Of a stretch of 64,000 nucleotides of DNA, positions 9,221 to 18,123 are shown piece by piece. Numbering within the stretch: the stretch's first letter is position 1; every line of letters begins with the position of its first letter. The notes under the pieces are model-generated. The model was given only the letters and a program-made list of their open reading frames with translations. It was not told where the DNA came from and did no database searches. The DNA is taken from positions 180,641 through 244,640 of the forward strand of contig JAHQWK010000004.1 of the NCBI GenBank assembly GCA_029856145.1. Reading direction: 5' to 3'. A program made the translations under genes and the position numbers. Origin of the DNA: Promethearchaeia archaeon. Lineage in GTDB: Archaea > Asgardarchaeota > Lokiarchaeia > Sigyniarchaeales > SOKP01.

Positions 9221-10481
9221 TTTTAATGTCGATTTTATTTTCAACAATTAACCTTGCTAAAGCCATTATAGATGTCTCATAAGTACTCATCTTATTTTGA
9301 TGAAATTGAGGGTTTGAAATAATTATGCTTGGTACAGACTTTGCTTCTTTTTGATTTTGAGACACATTATACTCTGGTAAAATTCTTAACTGGTTTAATC
9401 CAAGTATATTTCTAACATCTGCAATTTTTCCCCCTGTATCAAAGAACTGCTTATTAATAATATATACCATTAATTTTTGAGCATGAACATCACCAAAATA
9501 TGGGTAATCTGAAGCATAGAGGAGATATTCAGACCAATCTCGATTATCTACACTCTTTTTGTTATTAGATTGAAACCATTTGCGAAAACTTTCAAAAAAA
9601 TTCCCAGCACCCGCACCATGCAACATTGAAAGATCTCCATATGTGTTTGGCTGGACAATAGTATTGTATACTTCGTAATCATCAATGTTTCCTTGAGCAA
9701 AATGGGCAATTATCACTTTAAAATGAGGTAATAAATCAGGATATTTAGATTGAATTACATTTCTTGCAGATCTAATTAATTTTCCAATTTCTAAAATCGA
9801 ACCCCGACCTCTTGTATCAAAAATAACTGGTAAGGAATAGCTAGCAGCTTCAATAAGAACATTTATTACCTTTTCAGAAGTCATTTTGTCAATATATCCC
9901 TCTGACCTAGGATGCAATTTTAAACCTCGAAGTCCTAGTGTCTCTCTTATATATTTCACTTCATTTACAGCTTTTTGTCCTTCCATTGGATCACAGCGAC
10001 CATAACCAATTAATTTCATAGAAAATGGAAATCTAGTTGTAAAACGTGAAACATTTATGTTACTTGCTCTATACAATGCTTCTGGCATTTTCGCCCTAAA
10101 AATGTCTTGAAAGGGGAAACACACCCCCATATCTATGAAAGAATAAAATTTGGATTTCTCTTTTAAATCGGAAAATCTTTTTCCTAACTTTTCAAGCTCA
10201 CTATAGAGCCTGATTGTAAAAGGAAAGGGTGTAAAAGACCACGAAATTTTTGTAAATTTTCCATCCATCGTAGTTGTAAAAGACTGTTCTCCAGTCTTTT
10301 CCCAATCACTTTTTATTCTACCTTGTACATTACCCCAAAAATCGAACGTCCCAACTCCTGGAGCTAAAGGGTTCATCATCGTTGCCCCATCTACATCTTG
10401 ACCAAGATGAGAATGAGCATCAATTACAAGTAAATGTTCTACTCTTTTTTTTCCATCTTGTTCTATAGTACATGTTAACAT
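8934..10481 (-). CDS. Amidohydrolase-family protein
   Basis: 515 aa, ATG behind GGAGG. The N-terminus has DAHSHLGQDVDG, matching the metal-binding DxHxH of amidohydrolase-2 (TIM-barrel) enzymes; GLKLHPR, VIIAHFAQGN and LYASDYPYFGD fit the later His and Asp ligands. The barrel occupies about residues 20-370 and a helical C-terminal domain follows. Substrate unknown. The last residues, TVDTFSHIYT, recur near the N-terminus of the adjacent upstream ligase (VDTFSQLYT), suggesting a shared docking or targeting peptide. It is 31 nt downstream of the ligase gene, likely one operon. Confidence 0.75.
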   Translation of the reverse strand: MLTCTIEQDGKKRVEHLLVIDAHSHLGQDVDGATMMNPLAPGVGTFDFWGNVQGRIKSDWEKTGEQSFTTTMDGKFTKISWSFTPFPFTIRLYSELEKLGKRFSDLKEKSKFYSFIDMGVCFPFQDIFRAKMPEALYRASNINVSRFTTRFPFSMKLIGYGRCDPMEGQKAVNEVKYIRETLGLRGLKLHPRSEGYIDKMTSEKVINVLIEAASYSLPVIFDTRGRGSILEIGKLIRSARNVIQSKYPDLLPHFKVIIAHFAQGNIDDYEVYNTIVQPNTYGDLSMLHGAGAGNFFESFRKWFQSNNKKSVDNRDWSEYLLYASDYPYFGDVHAQKLMVYIINKQFFDTGGKIADVRNILGLNQLRILPEYNVSQNQKEAKSVPSIIISNPQFHQNKMSTYETSIMALARLIVENKIDIKRFCLQFKDTWDTFNEDILLTTLTNKTKQERNLLLMNLVKDQITLFAPLHSSIEWKKFGYNYFNPEDRAFFASVFKQNYLATDVLKTVDTFSHIYT

Positions 10482-10512
10482 TAATTTATCCTCCAGTTTT
10501 TAATAATGGTAA

Positions 10513-12195
10513 CTAATCCCTCATTTCTTTTGGAAGGGTTAAAACACCTGTAAGTGGATTATTTAAAGGATCCTGGCAATATTGAATTGTAAAATATATC
10601 AAATCATATAAGATGCTTGGATCCTCTCCGTTTTTTAATTTGTAATCATAAAGTGAAAGCTGATATTCTGCCTCTGTTATTGGCGGTTCGGCATAGCTTA
10701 CACTTCCAAATACGGACTGGAGCACTGGTTTTAAAAAGGGACTGTAGAGAAATCCTAACTCTTTCAATTCATCTTTTAAGTAGAAAAACATTCTCTGAAC
10801 TGCTTGCATCATATAACGTATCGGTTGATCTTTTGGTCCTAAATATTGCACTGCAAATTCTGGATCATATTGAGCAAGCTTCTCGTGACTAATATTAGGA
10901 GCAGGCCTAAATAAAGAAATCAACCCCCTCTCAATTGCTCCTTGACGATTTATTGCAATTGTTTCACTACCCGCATCAGGCACCCAAACTCCTTTTTCTA
11001 GCAATTTTCTTGCTTTATAGCACATAGCTTGAATCAGCATTCCGACTCCGATACGGCGACAAATAGAAATCTGCGCATCACTAATTCTAACTTCGATTGT
11101 CCCCCAATCCGTTAGTGGGAACACATCTTGAAATCTTCCGTCTTCTAAACTTGCTTTCTGGACAGTTTGAAGAAAGAAATTAACAGAATTCTCACTAAGA
11201 TCAGTTAAATAGGGAATATAATATTTTGGGTCATTCCCACTTAACATGGTAGTGTTATATTTTAAACGCAAAGATCTAGTGCAGTTTGGTGCAGTAATTC
11301 TTCTATTAATAATTTTTACCACATCAGTCGGTTTATTATTCAAAATCGGAGAATTACATGTAAGAGCAATAAGATGAGGTATAAAATTTCGAATCATACA
11401 ATATGCTTGAATTTTCTCTAATTCTGAATTAAAAGTACCTAAGTGCGAATGGTCAGCCTGGGAGACTCCGCGCATGTATTCCTTCGTCGCTGGATTAATT
11501 GCAGAAGCGATGATGTGCAGATCCTTGGGTAGTGTGGTTTTAGCTAATAAAAACAGAGTACTCGCCCAGTATGCTAACTCTTCAACATAAACACATGGAG
11601 GTGTTACAAGTTCTAATATATACGTAATTGCTGTGACATTTCCATCTCTAGCAAAAGTATCTATATCAACAGAACTATCTCCTAAAGCGTAACGTATATC
11701 CATAGCATACCCTTTTTCAAGATCATCTCGTCCCCAAGGTCTAGCTAAAACTTTTTGTCTAATATAGTCAGGTACTGGTAAAAAATCACTTCTCCCTTCA
11801 TATAATATGTCATCCATAATTTTAATGGCATCTTTTACAATTTCTTTCATTCGATAAACCATTTCTTCGCCGGGAGGATAATTACCATTGTCATCTGCTA
11901 TTATTAATTCCATTTCGATACCATGTGTAAATGGTAAAGGTGTCCAATGTTCTGTATCAGCAAGCATTTCCGCCCATGGTCTTTCAGGGATATAAACCTC
12001 TCGATAATCTGACCCGAGAAATAATTTATCACCAGATCTATCTATGTTATTTCCCAATGAAACCGCTTGTGCTGCTGCTTTACCTTTTTTAGTATATAGC
12101 TGGGAAAAAGTATCTACTTTCTGTCCAGATTTTTGTTTCTTCTTTTTCTCTTTCTTTTTCTCTTTCTTTTGCTTCTTTTTTTTGTCTTTTGCCAT
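10513..12195 (-). CDS. GCS2-type carboxylate-amine ligase
   Basis: 560 aa. After a lysine-rich stretch (residues 2-25) and VDTFSQLYT (about 29-37), the catalytic domain starts with FTHGIEMELIIADD, the GxExE metal-binding signature of the glutamate-cysteine ligase 2 / glutamine-synthetase-like superfamily. HSHLGTFNSELEK, RITAPNCTRSLR and DWGTIEVRISDAQ fit later motifs of that family. It should couple an amino acid or peptide carboxylate to an amine using ATP. Substrate cannot be told from sequence. Cotranscribed with the amidohydrolase, which might cleave or process the product. Confidence 0.7.
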   Translation of the reverse strand: MAKDKKKKQKKEKKKEKKKKQKSGQKVDTFSQLYTKKGKAAAQAVSLGNNIDRSGDKLFLGSDYREVYIPERPWAEMLADTEHWTPLPFTHGIEMELIIADDNGNYPPGEEMVYRMKEIVKDAIKIMDDILYEGRSDFLPVPDYIRQKVLARPWGRDDLEKGYAMDIRYALGDSSVDIDTFARDGNVTAITYILELVTPPCVYVEELAYWASTLFLLAKTTLPKDLHIIASAINPATKEYMRGVSQADHSHLGTFNSELEKIQAYCMIRNFIPHLIALTCNSPILNNKPTDVVKIINRRITAPNCTRSLRLKYNTTMLSGNDPKYYIPYLTDLSENSVNFFLQTVQKASLEDGRFQDVFPLTDWGTIEVRISDAQISICRRIGVGMLIQAMCYKARKLLEKGVWVPDAGSETIAINRQGAIERGLISLFRPAPNISHEKLAQYDPEFAVQYLGPKDQPIRYMMQAVQRMFFYLKDELKELGFLYSPFLKPVLQSVFGSVSYAEPPITEAEYQLSLYDYKLKNGEDPSILYDLIYFTIQYCQDPLNNPLTGVLTLPKEMRD

Positions 12196-12309
12196 AAAAC
12201 CCTTCCCTTTTGATTGCTTTACACTATTTTCTAATTTAAAGATATCTTTTTATCTTTTACAATATATATAAAAAATTTTAATTTTAAATTTTAGGTAAAT
12301 CTCTTCATT

Positions 12310-14163
12310 TTAAAATAAAGATTGGATAAAAGTTTTAAAAATATTATAATCGTTGATAAATTCGTAGGAAAGGACTAAGTTGATGATTTTTGATTTGGCT
12401 GTTGGAAATATCTGTGAAAGCTCATTAGAGATTTTACCCCCTTTAAAAATAGAATCGTCTATTATCAAATTAATAGTATCTCCAACTTTTTTAATTTTTG
12501 AATAAAATCGATCGCTTAAATCGTGTTCAGACGATATTATAATTGTTGGTTTTCCTAAATATGGAATAAAGTCTAAATTAAAAATTAATACTTGACCGGG
12601 GACACTGCTGAGATTTTTAAAAAATTGTTTCAATGAAGCATTAAGGGTGTTTAACTCATTTTGGTTATAAATCTCTTTTGATGGAAAGACATAATACGCT
12701 ATTGATTTTTTTAGAGAATATTTCAAATCATTATATACACGATCTAATATTGGAAAAATGCTAAAATCAAAACTAAATAAAGATAAAAACGCAATTGGAA
12801 AATTGAAATCATTTACAAGAATATTACTGCTTACATTTCCACCAATTAAACTAAAATTTGTAATTTCCCTATTAACTTGAGAGATAAACGTATTCAATAA
12901 GAAATATTGAGAAAAAGCTAATGTAGCTTCAACTTTAGTTTGAATTTCATCTACCATTACATAAATAATATCGAATAGATTTTTTGTTAATTTTTCTTTA
13001 AGCTCTTGAATAGCAATAGTTTCAATAATAGAATGAGCTACTGTAGGACTATCAAATTCAGCAAGAGCATTAATTGCGTCCTTTATAAACTCATAAGATT
13101 GTTTTCTTAATTTTCTATTTTCTAGGTTGTTGCTATATGAATTATGGCTTAATTGAATGATTAAATTAAAAATTTTAATTACTTCAGATTGAGAATTCTG
13201 ACCATATAACTTTTTCGCTATATTAAACAAAACTCTTGTCTTTAGAAAATCATTATCTATTTGCTCTACTAATTTCTGAGCTGATAAGGGATTAGATTCA
13301 ATTACTTTACTAAATATAATGCTTATAAGATCTTCTTTAATAGAAGGATTTTGAATTAAAGATCCAGTTCTAATTGCTTGTTCAGGATTCACTAAAACTT
13401 GATCTAAAGCTAATAATTTCAATATCTTTTGTTGGAGATCTAAATCTTGTAAATTTCGAGCTACTTGGACCATTTGATTAAAATCTTTTGAGGCATAAGC
13501 TCGAATTAAATTTGTATATAAATTAATTTGTTCAGTCTTGTTGGATAGCATTAATGCGAACTCTAAAGCTTTTAGAGGATTATTAATTGAAAGATAACCT
13601 TTTGCTAACTGCTTTATATAAGCATCTATTTTTTCAAGCAGTTGAGAAGTCGACGAACCCATAGATCGTGCCGAATTGAATTCCTCTCTCAAAATTTTTA
13701 ACTGTTGTTCTGCCTTTTTTATTGCATTTTGATCCATATTAATGAAATAATCTTCTGAATTAAACATTTCAACCTTTTCTGTAATGGTAAAAGCATAATT
13801 TTTTAAAATTGCGTTCATTTTGCTAACTGGGACAACCCCTCTGACTTTTTGTACTTTTACCTTATATTCAGTAATCTTAAGCCAATTTACATTAATAATT
13901 AATTTACCAAAACCATCAGCAGTTGGCTCTAACTTTAATGTTATATCCTTGGTTTCTCCCGGACCAAATTCTATATGGGTGTTAAATTCTTCGGGTTGTA
14001 ATCTAATGTTTAAGTTTTCTCCCTCAAAATCGAATTTAAATGTCTCTTTTTTGCTTGAAGTGTTTACCGTCTGAATTTTGATCTCATTATCAATACCGGT
14101 AATTAATAAATTTTGCGGGAATTTTGTTATATTTAAAGAGATGATTTTATCTGCGTTTGACAT
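12310..14163 (-). CDS. Helical-repeat protein with N-terminal beta domain, function unknown
   Basis: 617 aa from the ATG at 14163 (a GTG at 14187 is an alternative). Residues 1-110 look like an Ig-like beta sandwich (IHIEFGPGETKDITLKLEP style spacing). Residues about 130-400 form tandem helical pairs resembling TPR/HEAT repeats (KALEFALMLSNKTEQINLY, then QMVQVARNLQDLDLQQKI). The last 200 residues are alpha/beta. No catalytic motif seen. Such proteins act as scaffolds; a link to the ligase and amidohydrolase downstream is possible from strand and order only. Confidence 0.6.
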   Translation of the reverse strand: MSNADKIISLNITKFPQNLLITGIDNEIKIQTVNTSSKKETFKFDFEGENLNIRLQPEEFNTHIEFGPGETKDITLKLEPTADGFGKLIINVNWLKITEYKVKVQKVRGVVPVSKMNAILKNYAFTITEKVEMFNSEDYFINMDQNAIKKAEQQLKILREEFNSARSMGSSTSQLLEKIDAYIKQLAKGYLSINNPLKALEFALMLSNKTEQINLYTNLIRAYASKDFNQMVQVARNLQDLDLQQKILKLLALDQVLVNPEQAIRTGSLIQNPSIKEDLISIIFSKVIESNPLSAQKLVEQIDNDFLKTRVLFNIAKKLYGQNSQSEVIKIFNLIIQLSHNSYSNNLENRKLRKQSYEFIKDAINALAEFDSPTVAHSIIETIAIQELKEKLTKNLFDIIYVMVDEIQTKVEATLAFSQYFLLNTFISQVNREITNFSLIGGNVSSNILVNDFNFPIAFLSLFSFDFSIFPILDRVYNDLKYSLKKSIAYYVFPSKEIYNQNELNTLNASLKQFFKNLSSVPGQVLIFNLDFIPYLGKPTIIISSEHDLSDRFYSKIKKVGDTINLIIDDSIFKGGKISNELSQIFPTAKSKIINLVLSYEFINDYNIFKTFIQSLF

Positions 14164-14286
14164 AATTCGAAGGTTCTTCTTGTTCACTTTATTAATACTA
14201 ATCCAAAATATCTCATTATTTTTTAGGTTTAATAATTAATAATGGATTAACTAGTTTAGGTTTAATTAACAAAAAGCAATGAAGTT

Positions 14287-15054
14287 TTATTTTCCCATTC
14301 TTCGATTTCTTCTTAAATAATCTTCTATATCTTCAATTACCATTTCTTTATTATAATCAGGCCATAAATCCTCTCTAAATTTAAATTCAGCATAAGAAGA
14401 ATCCCATAACAAAAATCCTGAGATTCTTGCTCCATCATCCATTCCAGTTCTAATGATGTAATCTACTGGAGGGAAATTTTTCGTATAAAGATATTTTTTA
14501 ATTAAATCCGTATTTACATCTTCTGGATTAACACCATCACTGATTATTTCCTTTACAGCGTCGACTATTTCTTCATGACCATCATACATAATACAAAGGT
14601 TTATGAAATTTTGGTCATGTTTCTTAGTAAATTCAATTAATTCTTCAATTTTTTTCTTTGCATTCTCTGGTAACATTGATATCCTACCAATAACATTGAA
14701 TTTAACTTTTTCTTCTTTGACAATCGATTCATTTATTACCGTATCGACTGCTTTAATCACTATCTTATAAATATACTCAAGTTCCTCAGGTTTACGTTTT
14801 TTCACATTTTCAAGTGATAAAATATACAAACTTAAATATTGGATCCCCGCATCAAAAAAATCAAATAGCCTCTTTTTGAGGTTTTCATATCCGACTAGAT
14901 GACCAAAATTGATATCAAGGTTTCTTTTTTTCGCCCATCGTCTGTTTTTGGTTAAAGGGGGAAATCCCTTTTAAATACCATCAATGATGAGCCCGATATG
15001 CTTAGGTAACCTATCTTTTCCAGTTTTTTTTAATTCTTCTAAAGTAGTGACCAT
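14287..15054 (-). CDS. uppS: Cis-prenyltransferase (undecaprenyl diphosphate synthase family), interrupted by a 30-nt insertion
   Basis: ATG at 15054. Codons 17-26 read PKHIGLIIDG, then a 30-nt insertion containing TAA (14947-14976), then NRRWAKKR. Without the insertion the text is DGNRRWAKKR, the invariant diphosphate-binding motif of cis-prenyltransferases (archaeal form DGNRRWA). After it come FGHLVGYENLK, YLSLYILSLEN and DYIIRTGMDDGARISGF, all standard motifs; RISGFLLWDSSYAEF is the C-terminal signature. Excised length is 245 aa, normal for the family. The enzyme makes long-chain polyprenyl diphosphate for glycan carriers from IPP made by the adjacent locus. Confidence 0.9.
14947..14976 (-). 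other. 30-nt mini-intron-like insertion in the cis-prenyltransferase gene
   Basis: Located between the GGT (Gly) and AAC (Asn) codons of the DGN motif, with an in-frame TAA as its second codon. Numbered 5'-3' on the coding strand: it starts ATTT, has GGG-ATTTC-CCC as hairpin tip (loop at 12-16), and positions 3-11 pair with 17-25 except for one A-C mismatch. Positions 26-28 (CCA) pair with TGG of the 5' flank. Border ambiguity of one nt (both sides A) lets the cut fall in three-nt bulges UA^U and AA^A, though the central helix then has one A-A mismatch. Same layout as 22425-22455. Confidence 0.8.
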
Positions 15055-15150
15055 CTAACCAATTAAAAAGTTGTATTATTTTTAATATTAATATTAAATA
15101 TTAGAGTTATTAATTTTATCTAAAAATTTTTTATTATATAAATTTATGAT

Positions 15151-15252
15151 TTAAACTCTTACCAACTTAACATCGTTGATTGGGTTTATTTTTTTAGAAC
15201 AATCAGGAGGAATTTTAAATTTATAAGCGATTATCTCATCTTTCATTGACAT
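15151..15252 (-). CDS. Small protein of 33 aa, unknown
   Basis: ATG at 15252, two nt after the stop of the 66-aa gene upstream. Product begins MSMKDEIIAYKFKIPPDC and ends in a basic VKLVRV. No family recognised. The tight spacing suggests translation coupled to the preceding small gene; the reading frame is short and could be spurious. Confidence 0.3.
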   Translation of the reverse strand: MSMKDEIIAYKFKIPPDCSKKINPINDVKLVRV

Positions 15253-15254
15253 GT

Positions 15255-15455
15255 CTAGCTTTTCCTCTGCCTCATAATAGATTCAATTTCATCAAAAGTG
15301 CTTATCTCATCGATGTTGATATTCAGCAATAAGAATGCATACTGAATGAACCTTGCACGAGAGATATAAATTACTGTCTCCTCATCTTCGAAGCGAAGTG
15401 ATAAATATTCATTTACTATAAATTCTTGCATGTTTTCTTTGAGTAGGTTTTTCAA
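15255..15455 (-). CDS. Small protein of 66 aa, unknown
   Basis: Product starts MKNLLKENMQEFIVNEYLSL and contains FEDEETVIYISRARFIQYAF, a pattern seen at the N-terminus of archaeal LRR/regulatory proteins where residues such as YLxLRxExxxTxIYV precede a short helix. Full-length homologues would be longer, so this may be a truncated relative or a stand-alone small protein. It is in the same direction as the cis-prenyltransferase gene 200 nt downstream. Confidence 0.45.
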   Translation of the reverse strand: MKNLLKENMQEFIVNEYLSLRFEDEETVIYISRARFIQYAFLLLNINIDEISTFDEIESIMRQRKS

Positions 15456-15705
15456 TATTATAATATTACCTATTTAAATTGAACGACTCCACAAATTTAA
15501 ATCATTATCCTCATAATTAATGATAAGTGAGATAATCATATGACAAATCTTTAGATTATTACTCTTCATACTCTTATTATTCGAAATTATCATTCATATC
15601 ATTAATTTTAAATACTATTTTGCAATACTTTGGTTTAATTAGATAAGTTTTTGAATAAATAAATATTACATTAAAGAAAAAAAAAGAAATTCAGAGATAC
15701 GGTTA

Positions 15706-17382
15706 ATGCTTTCTAACGATTATTTATTTTCGAACATTGGAATTGATTCTCTATCGTTTTTTTCGCCCAGAACTTATGTTGATTTACGTGAACTTGCGAG
15801 AGAACGGAATGTAGATCCTAATAAATATACTAAGGGTCTTCTGTCTAAGGAGATTCGAATACCTGAAGTTGATGAAGATGTTGTTTCTTTAGGTTTAAAA
15901 GCAGGTTATAATACCTTACAAAGAGGTGGTATCTCTCCTAAGAGTATTGATGCTTTGTTTTTTGGAAACGAAACTATAACATATAGTGTCAAGTCGATCT
16001 CTAACATTTTTGCCGAAATGTTAGATATTTCTCCTAATTCGATTACTCAAGACATATATAATGCTTGTGCAGGCGGAACAATAGCAATTCTTAACGCTAT
16101 AGGTTTAATTGAAAACAATATTATTAATAAAGCCCTCATTATAAGTGCTGATATCTCATCATATCGTATAGGTTCGCCCGGTGAGCCAACACAAGGTTCA
16201 GGAGCTATTGGATTGGTTATCTCGAAAAATCCTCGAATAGCTAAATTTAGTAAAAATTTTGGAAAGATATCAGGTAATGTTAATGACTTTTTCAGACTTC
16301 CAAATGATAAAAATGCACAAGCATATGGTAAATATTCTCAAGAGGCTTATTTTAAATTCCAGCTTGGTGCATATGATGATTTAATCAAACATATTGGGGA
16401 TTTTCATGCAGATTTCTATACATTTCATGCACCATACTCGAAACTTCCGATAAAGATAATGCAACAAATAATACTAAAGCGTTGGATTAAACATATATAT
16501 GAACTACCTAAATTTGAGAGAAAAGCGATTAGATCATCCATACTTACGAAGCTTGATCATTTTCTACATGATGTAACCGTATTACCAGAATATCTTTATT
16601 TAAAACTAAAAGAAAGAGGATATTCTTCCCCCACTTTAGAGAAATTTTCATATTGGGTGAACACAAATGTAAAAGAACGAGTACTTCCTCAACTAAATGT
16701 TCCAATGCACTTTGGTAACATGTATAATGCTTCGCTTTGGGCTCAAGTCCTTTACCTTCTCGAAAACCATGCTCGTGTTGATGATACAATTTATTTTGGT
16801 TCATACGGCTCGGGAGCGACTTGTATTTCAGGGCTTCTAAAAGTTCAAGATGATTTTAAGAAAATTATTCAGAATGGTCCTCACATTGATGACTTTATAA
16901 ATATGAAAAAGAGAAAAAGCGTTCAAGAATACGAATTAATAAAGAATGGTACTACTAAACCAAAGATTTTATTGGGTTATATTGTTGAACATGAACAAAA
17001 TAATGAAAGAGGCTTTACCCTTCATTACTGTGATGATGGGTGCCTTATCCCGAATATAAAAGGATTAGATCACTGTCCGAAAGGGCATTCAGGATATCAT
17101 AAACGGTTTTTCCCTCTCTTTGCGAAGTTGAATAGCGATCCAATTGCTCAATCAGATATCAATGATCTCAAATATTTAAAAGAAGGGTTAGTAAGAGTAG
17201 CTAGTAATGTAAAAAAAGGCAGTGCTTTAGAGTATGAAATAAGAAGAGTTGAGAATGAAAACGAGGGAAATCTAAACGCAAAAGGATTATTAAATTGGAG
17301 TCCTATATATTTGCCAATATCAGAAAAATATTTAATAAAAAGAGATAATCAAATCGAAGATCTGCCTATTGTTCTTGAATAA
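15706..17382 (+). CDS. hmgS: Hydroxymethylglutaryl-CoA synthase with C-terminal extension
   Basis: 558 aa. Thiolase fold: nucleophile Cys in YNACAGGT (about residue 120), catalytic Glu region SKEIRIPEVDED, His in FHAPYSKLP and FGSYGSGATC near the end of the core. It condenses acetyl-CoA with acetoacetyl-CoA to HMG-CoA, the first committed mevalonate step. At 558 aa it is longer than the roughly 350-aa form common in archaea and closer to the eukaryotic/bacterial type. The tail (about 430-558) has Cys and His residues (YCDDGC, DHCPKGH) that may bind zinc. It opens the plus-strand part of the isoprenoid locus; no DUF35 partner or thiolase is adjacent. Confidence 0.9.
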   Translation: MLSNDYLFSNIGIDSLSFFSPRTYVDLRELARERNVDPNKYTKGLLSKEIRIPEVDEDVVSLGLKAGYNTLQRGGISPKSIDALFFGNETITYSVKSISNIFAEMLDISPNSITQDIYNACAGGTIAILNAIGLIENNIINKALIISADISSYRIGSPGEPTQGSGAIGLVISKNPRIAKFSKNFGKISGNVNDFFRLPNDKNAQAYGKYSQEAYFKFQLGAYDDLIKHIGDFHADFYTFHAPYSKLPIKIMQQIILKRWIKHIYELPKFERKAIRSSILTKLDHFLHDVTVLPEYLYLKLKERGYSSPTLEKFSYWVNTNVKERVLPQLNVPMHFGNMYNASLWAQVLYLLENHARVDDTIYFGSYGSGATCISGLLKVQDDFKKIIQNGPHIDDFINMKKRKSVQEYELIKNGTTKPKILLGYIVEHEQNNERGFTLHYCDDGCLIPNIKGLDHCPKGHSGYHKRFFPLFAKLNSDPIAQSDINDLKYLKEGLVRVASNVKKGSALEYEIRRVENENEGNLNAKGLLNWSPIYLPISEKYLIKRDNQIEDLPIVLE

Positions 17383-17435
17383 TAAGATACTACTACTTTT
17401 TTATCCTCATAACTAATTTTACATCCGCATTCAAT

Positions 17436-17987
17436 TTATTCATCTCCCCACCTCTTAATGTCACTTTCCACCCCAATTTGGTCAAGAATCCTCCCTACAG
17501 TATGATCGATAAGTTCATCAACGGATTCTGGATTAATGTAATAAGAAGGAATTGGGGGTGCAATTACAACACCTAAATTTGCTAGTTTAAGCATATTCTC
17601 TAAATGTATTGGACTTAATGGACTTTCCCTTACAATAAGAATTAGTTTTCGTTTTTCTTTTATTGTTACATCCGCAGCTCTTGTAATTAAATTATCAGAA
17701 TAACCATTAGCTATTGATGCTAAAGTTTTCATAGTACAAGGAACAATGATCATTCCATCAGTTTTATACGAACCACTAGCAGGTGGAGCAGTCAAATCAT
17801 TTACATCATAATAAGTTGTAGCTAATTGTTGAATATCAGTAATTCTTATGTTAGCTTCACTTAAAAGAACTAGTTCAGCTGCTTTAGATATGATTAATTC
17901 AGTTTCAATATTTTTTTCTTTTAAATAATTTAATAATTTCACTGCAATTGATATACCTGAGGCACCAGTTATCGCAATAAGAATCAT
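17436..17987 (-). CDS. ubiX: UbiX-type flavin prenyltransferase
   Basis: 184 aa from ATG 17987 (GTG at 17996 also possible). The N-terminal ITGASGISIAVKLL is the flavin-binding start of UbiX/Pad1; MIVPCTMKTLASIANGYSDNLITRAADV and LIVRESPLSPIHLENMLKL are family motifs. UbiX attaches a dimethylallyl group to FMN to make prenyl-FMN, the cofactor of UbiD decarboxylases. Its place beside the UbiD-like gene at 19472 fits supply of cofactor for anhydromevalonate-phosphate decarboxylation, and its own prenyl donor is a product of this pathway. Confidence 0.93.
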   Translation of the reverse strand: MILIAITGASGISIAVKLLNYLKEKNIETELIISKAAELVLLSEANIRITDIQQLATTYYDVNDLTAPPASGSYKTDGMIIVPCTMKTLASIANGYSDNLITRAADVTIKEKRKLILIVRESPLSPIHLENMLKLANLGVVIAPPIPSYYINPESVDELIDHTVGRILDQIGVESDIKRWGDE

Positions 17988-18123
17988 AATTCTCACAGAT
18001 ATTTGATTGTAAATTTAAATTTCTTCTAAGTATTAATTAATTAGGAATAATAATTATTTTTTGTATTAATTGTAAAAATGTATAATAAAAAATACTTTTC
18101 TAAGATAAAATCGATTGTTAATT

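Noticed and set aside
14947..14976. Translational bypass element (as in phage T4 gene 60 or mitochondrial byps)
   Set aside because: Take-off and landing codons do not match in either case (GGT/AAA and GAA/TAT), whereas flank pairing and bulge positions fit BHB splicing better. Kept as the second explanation.
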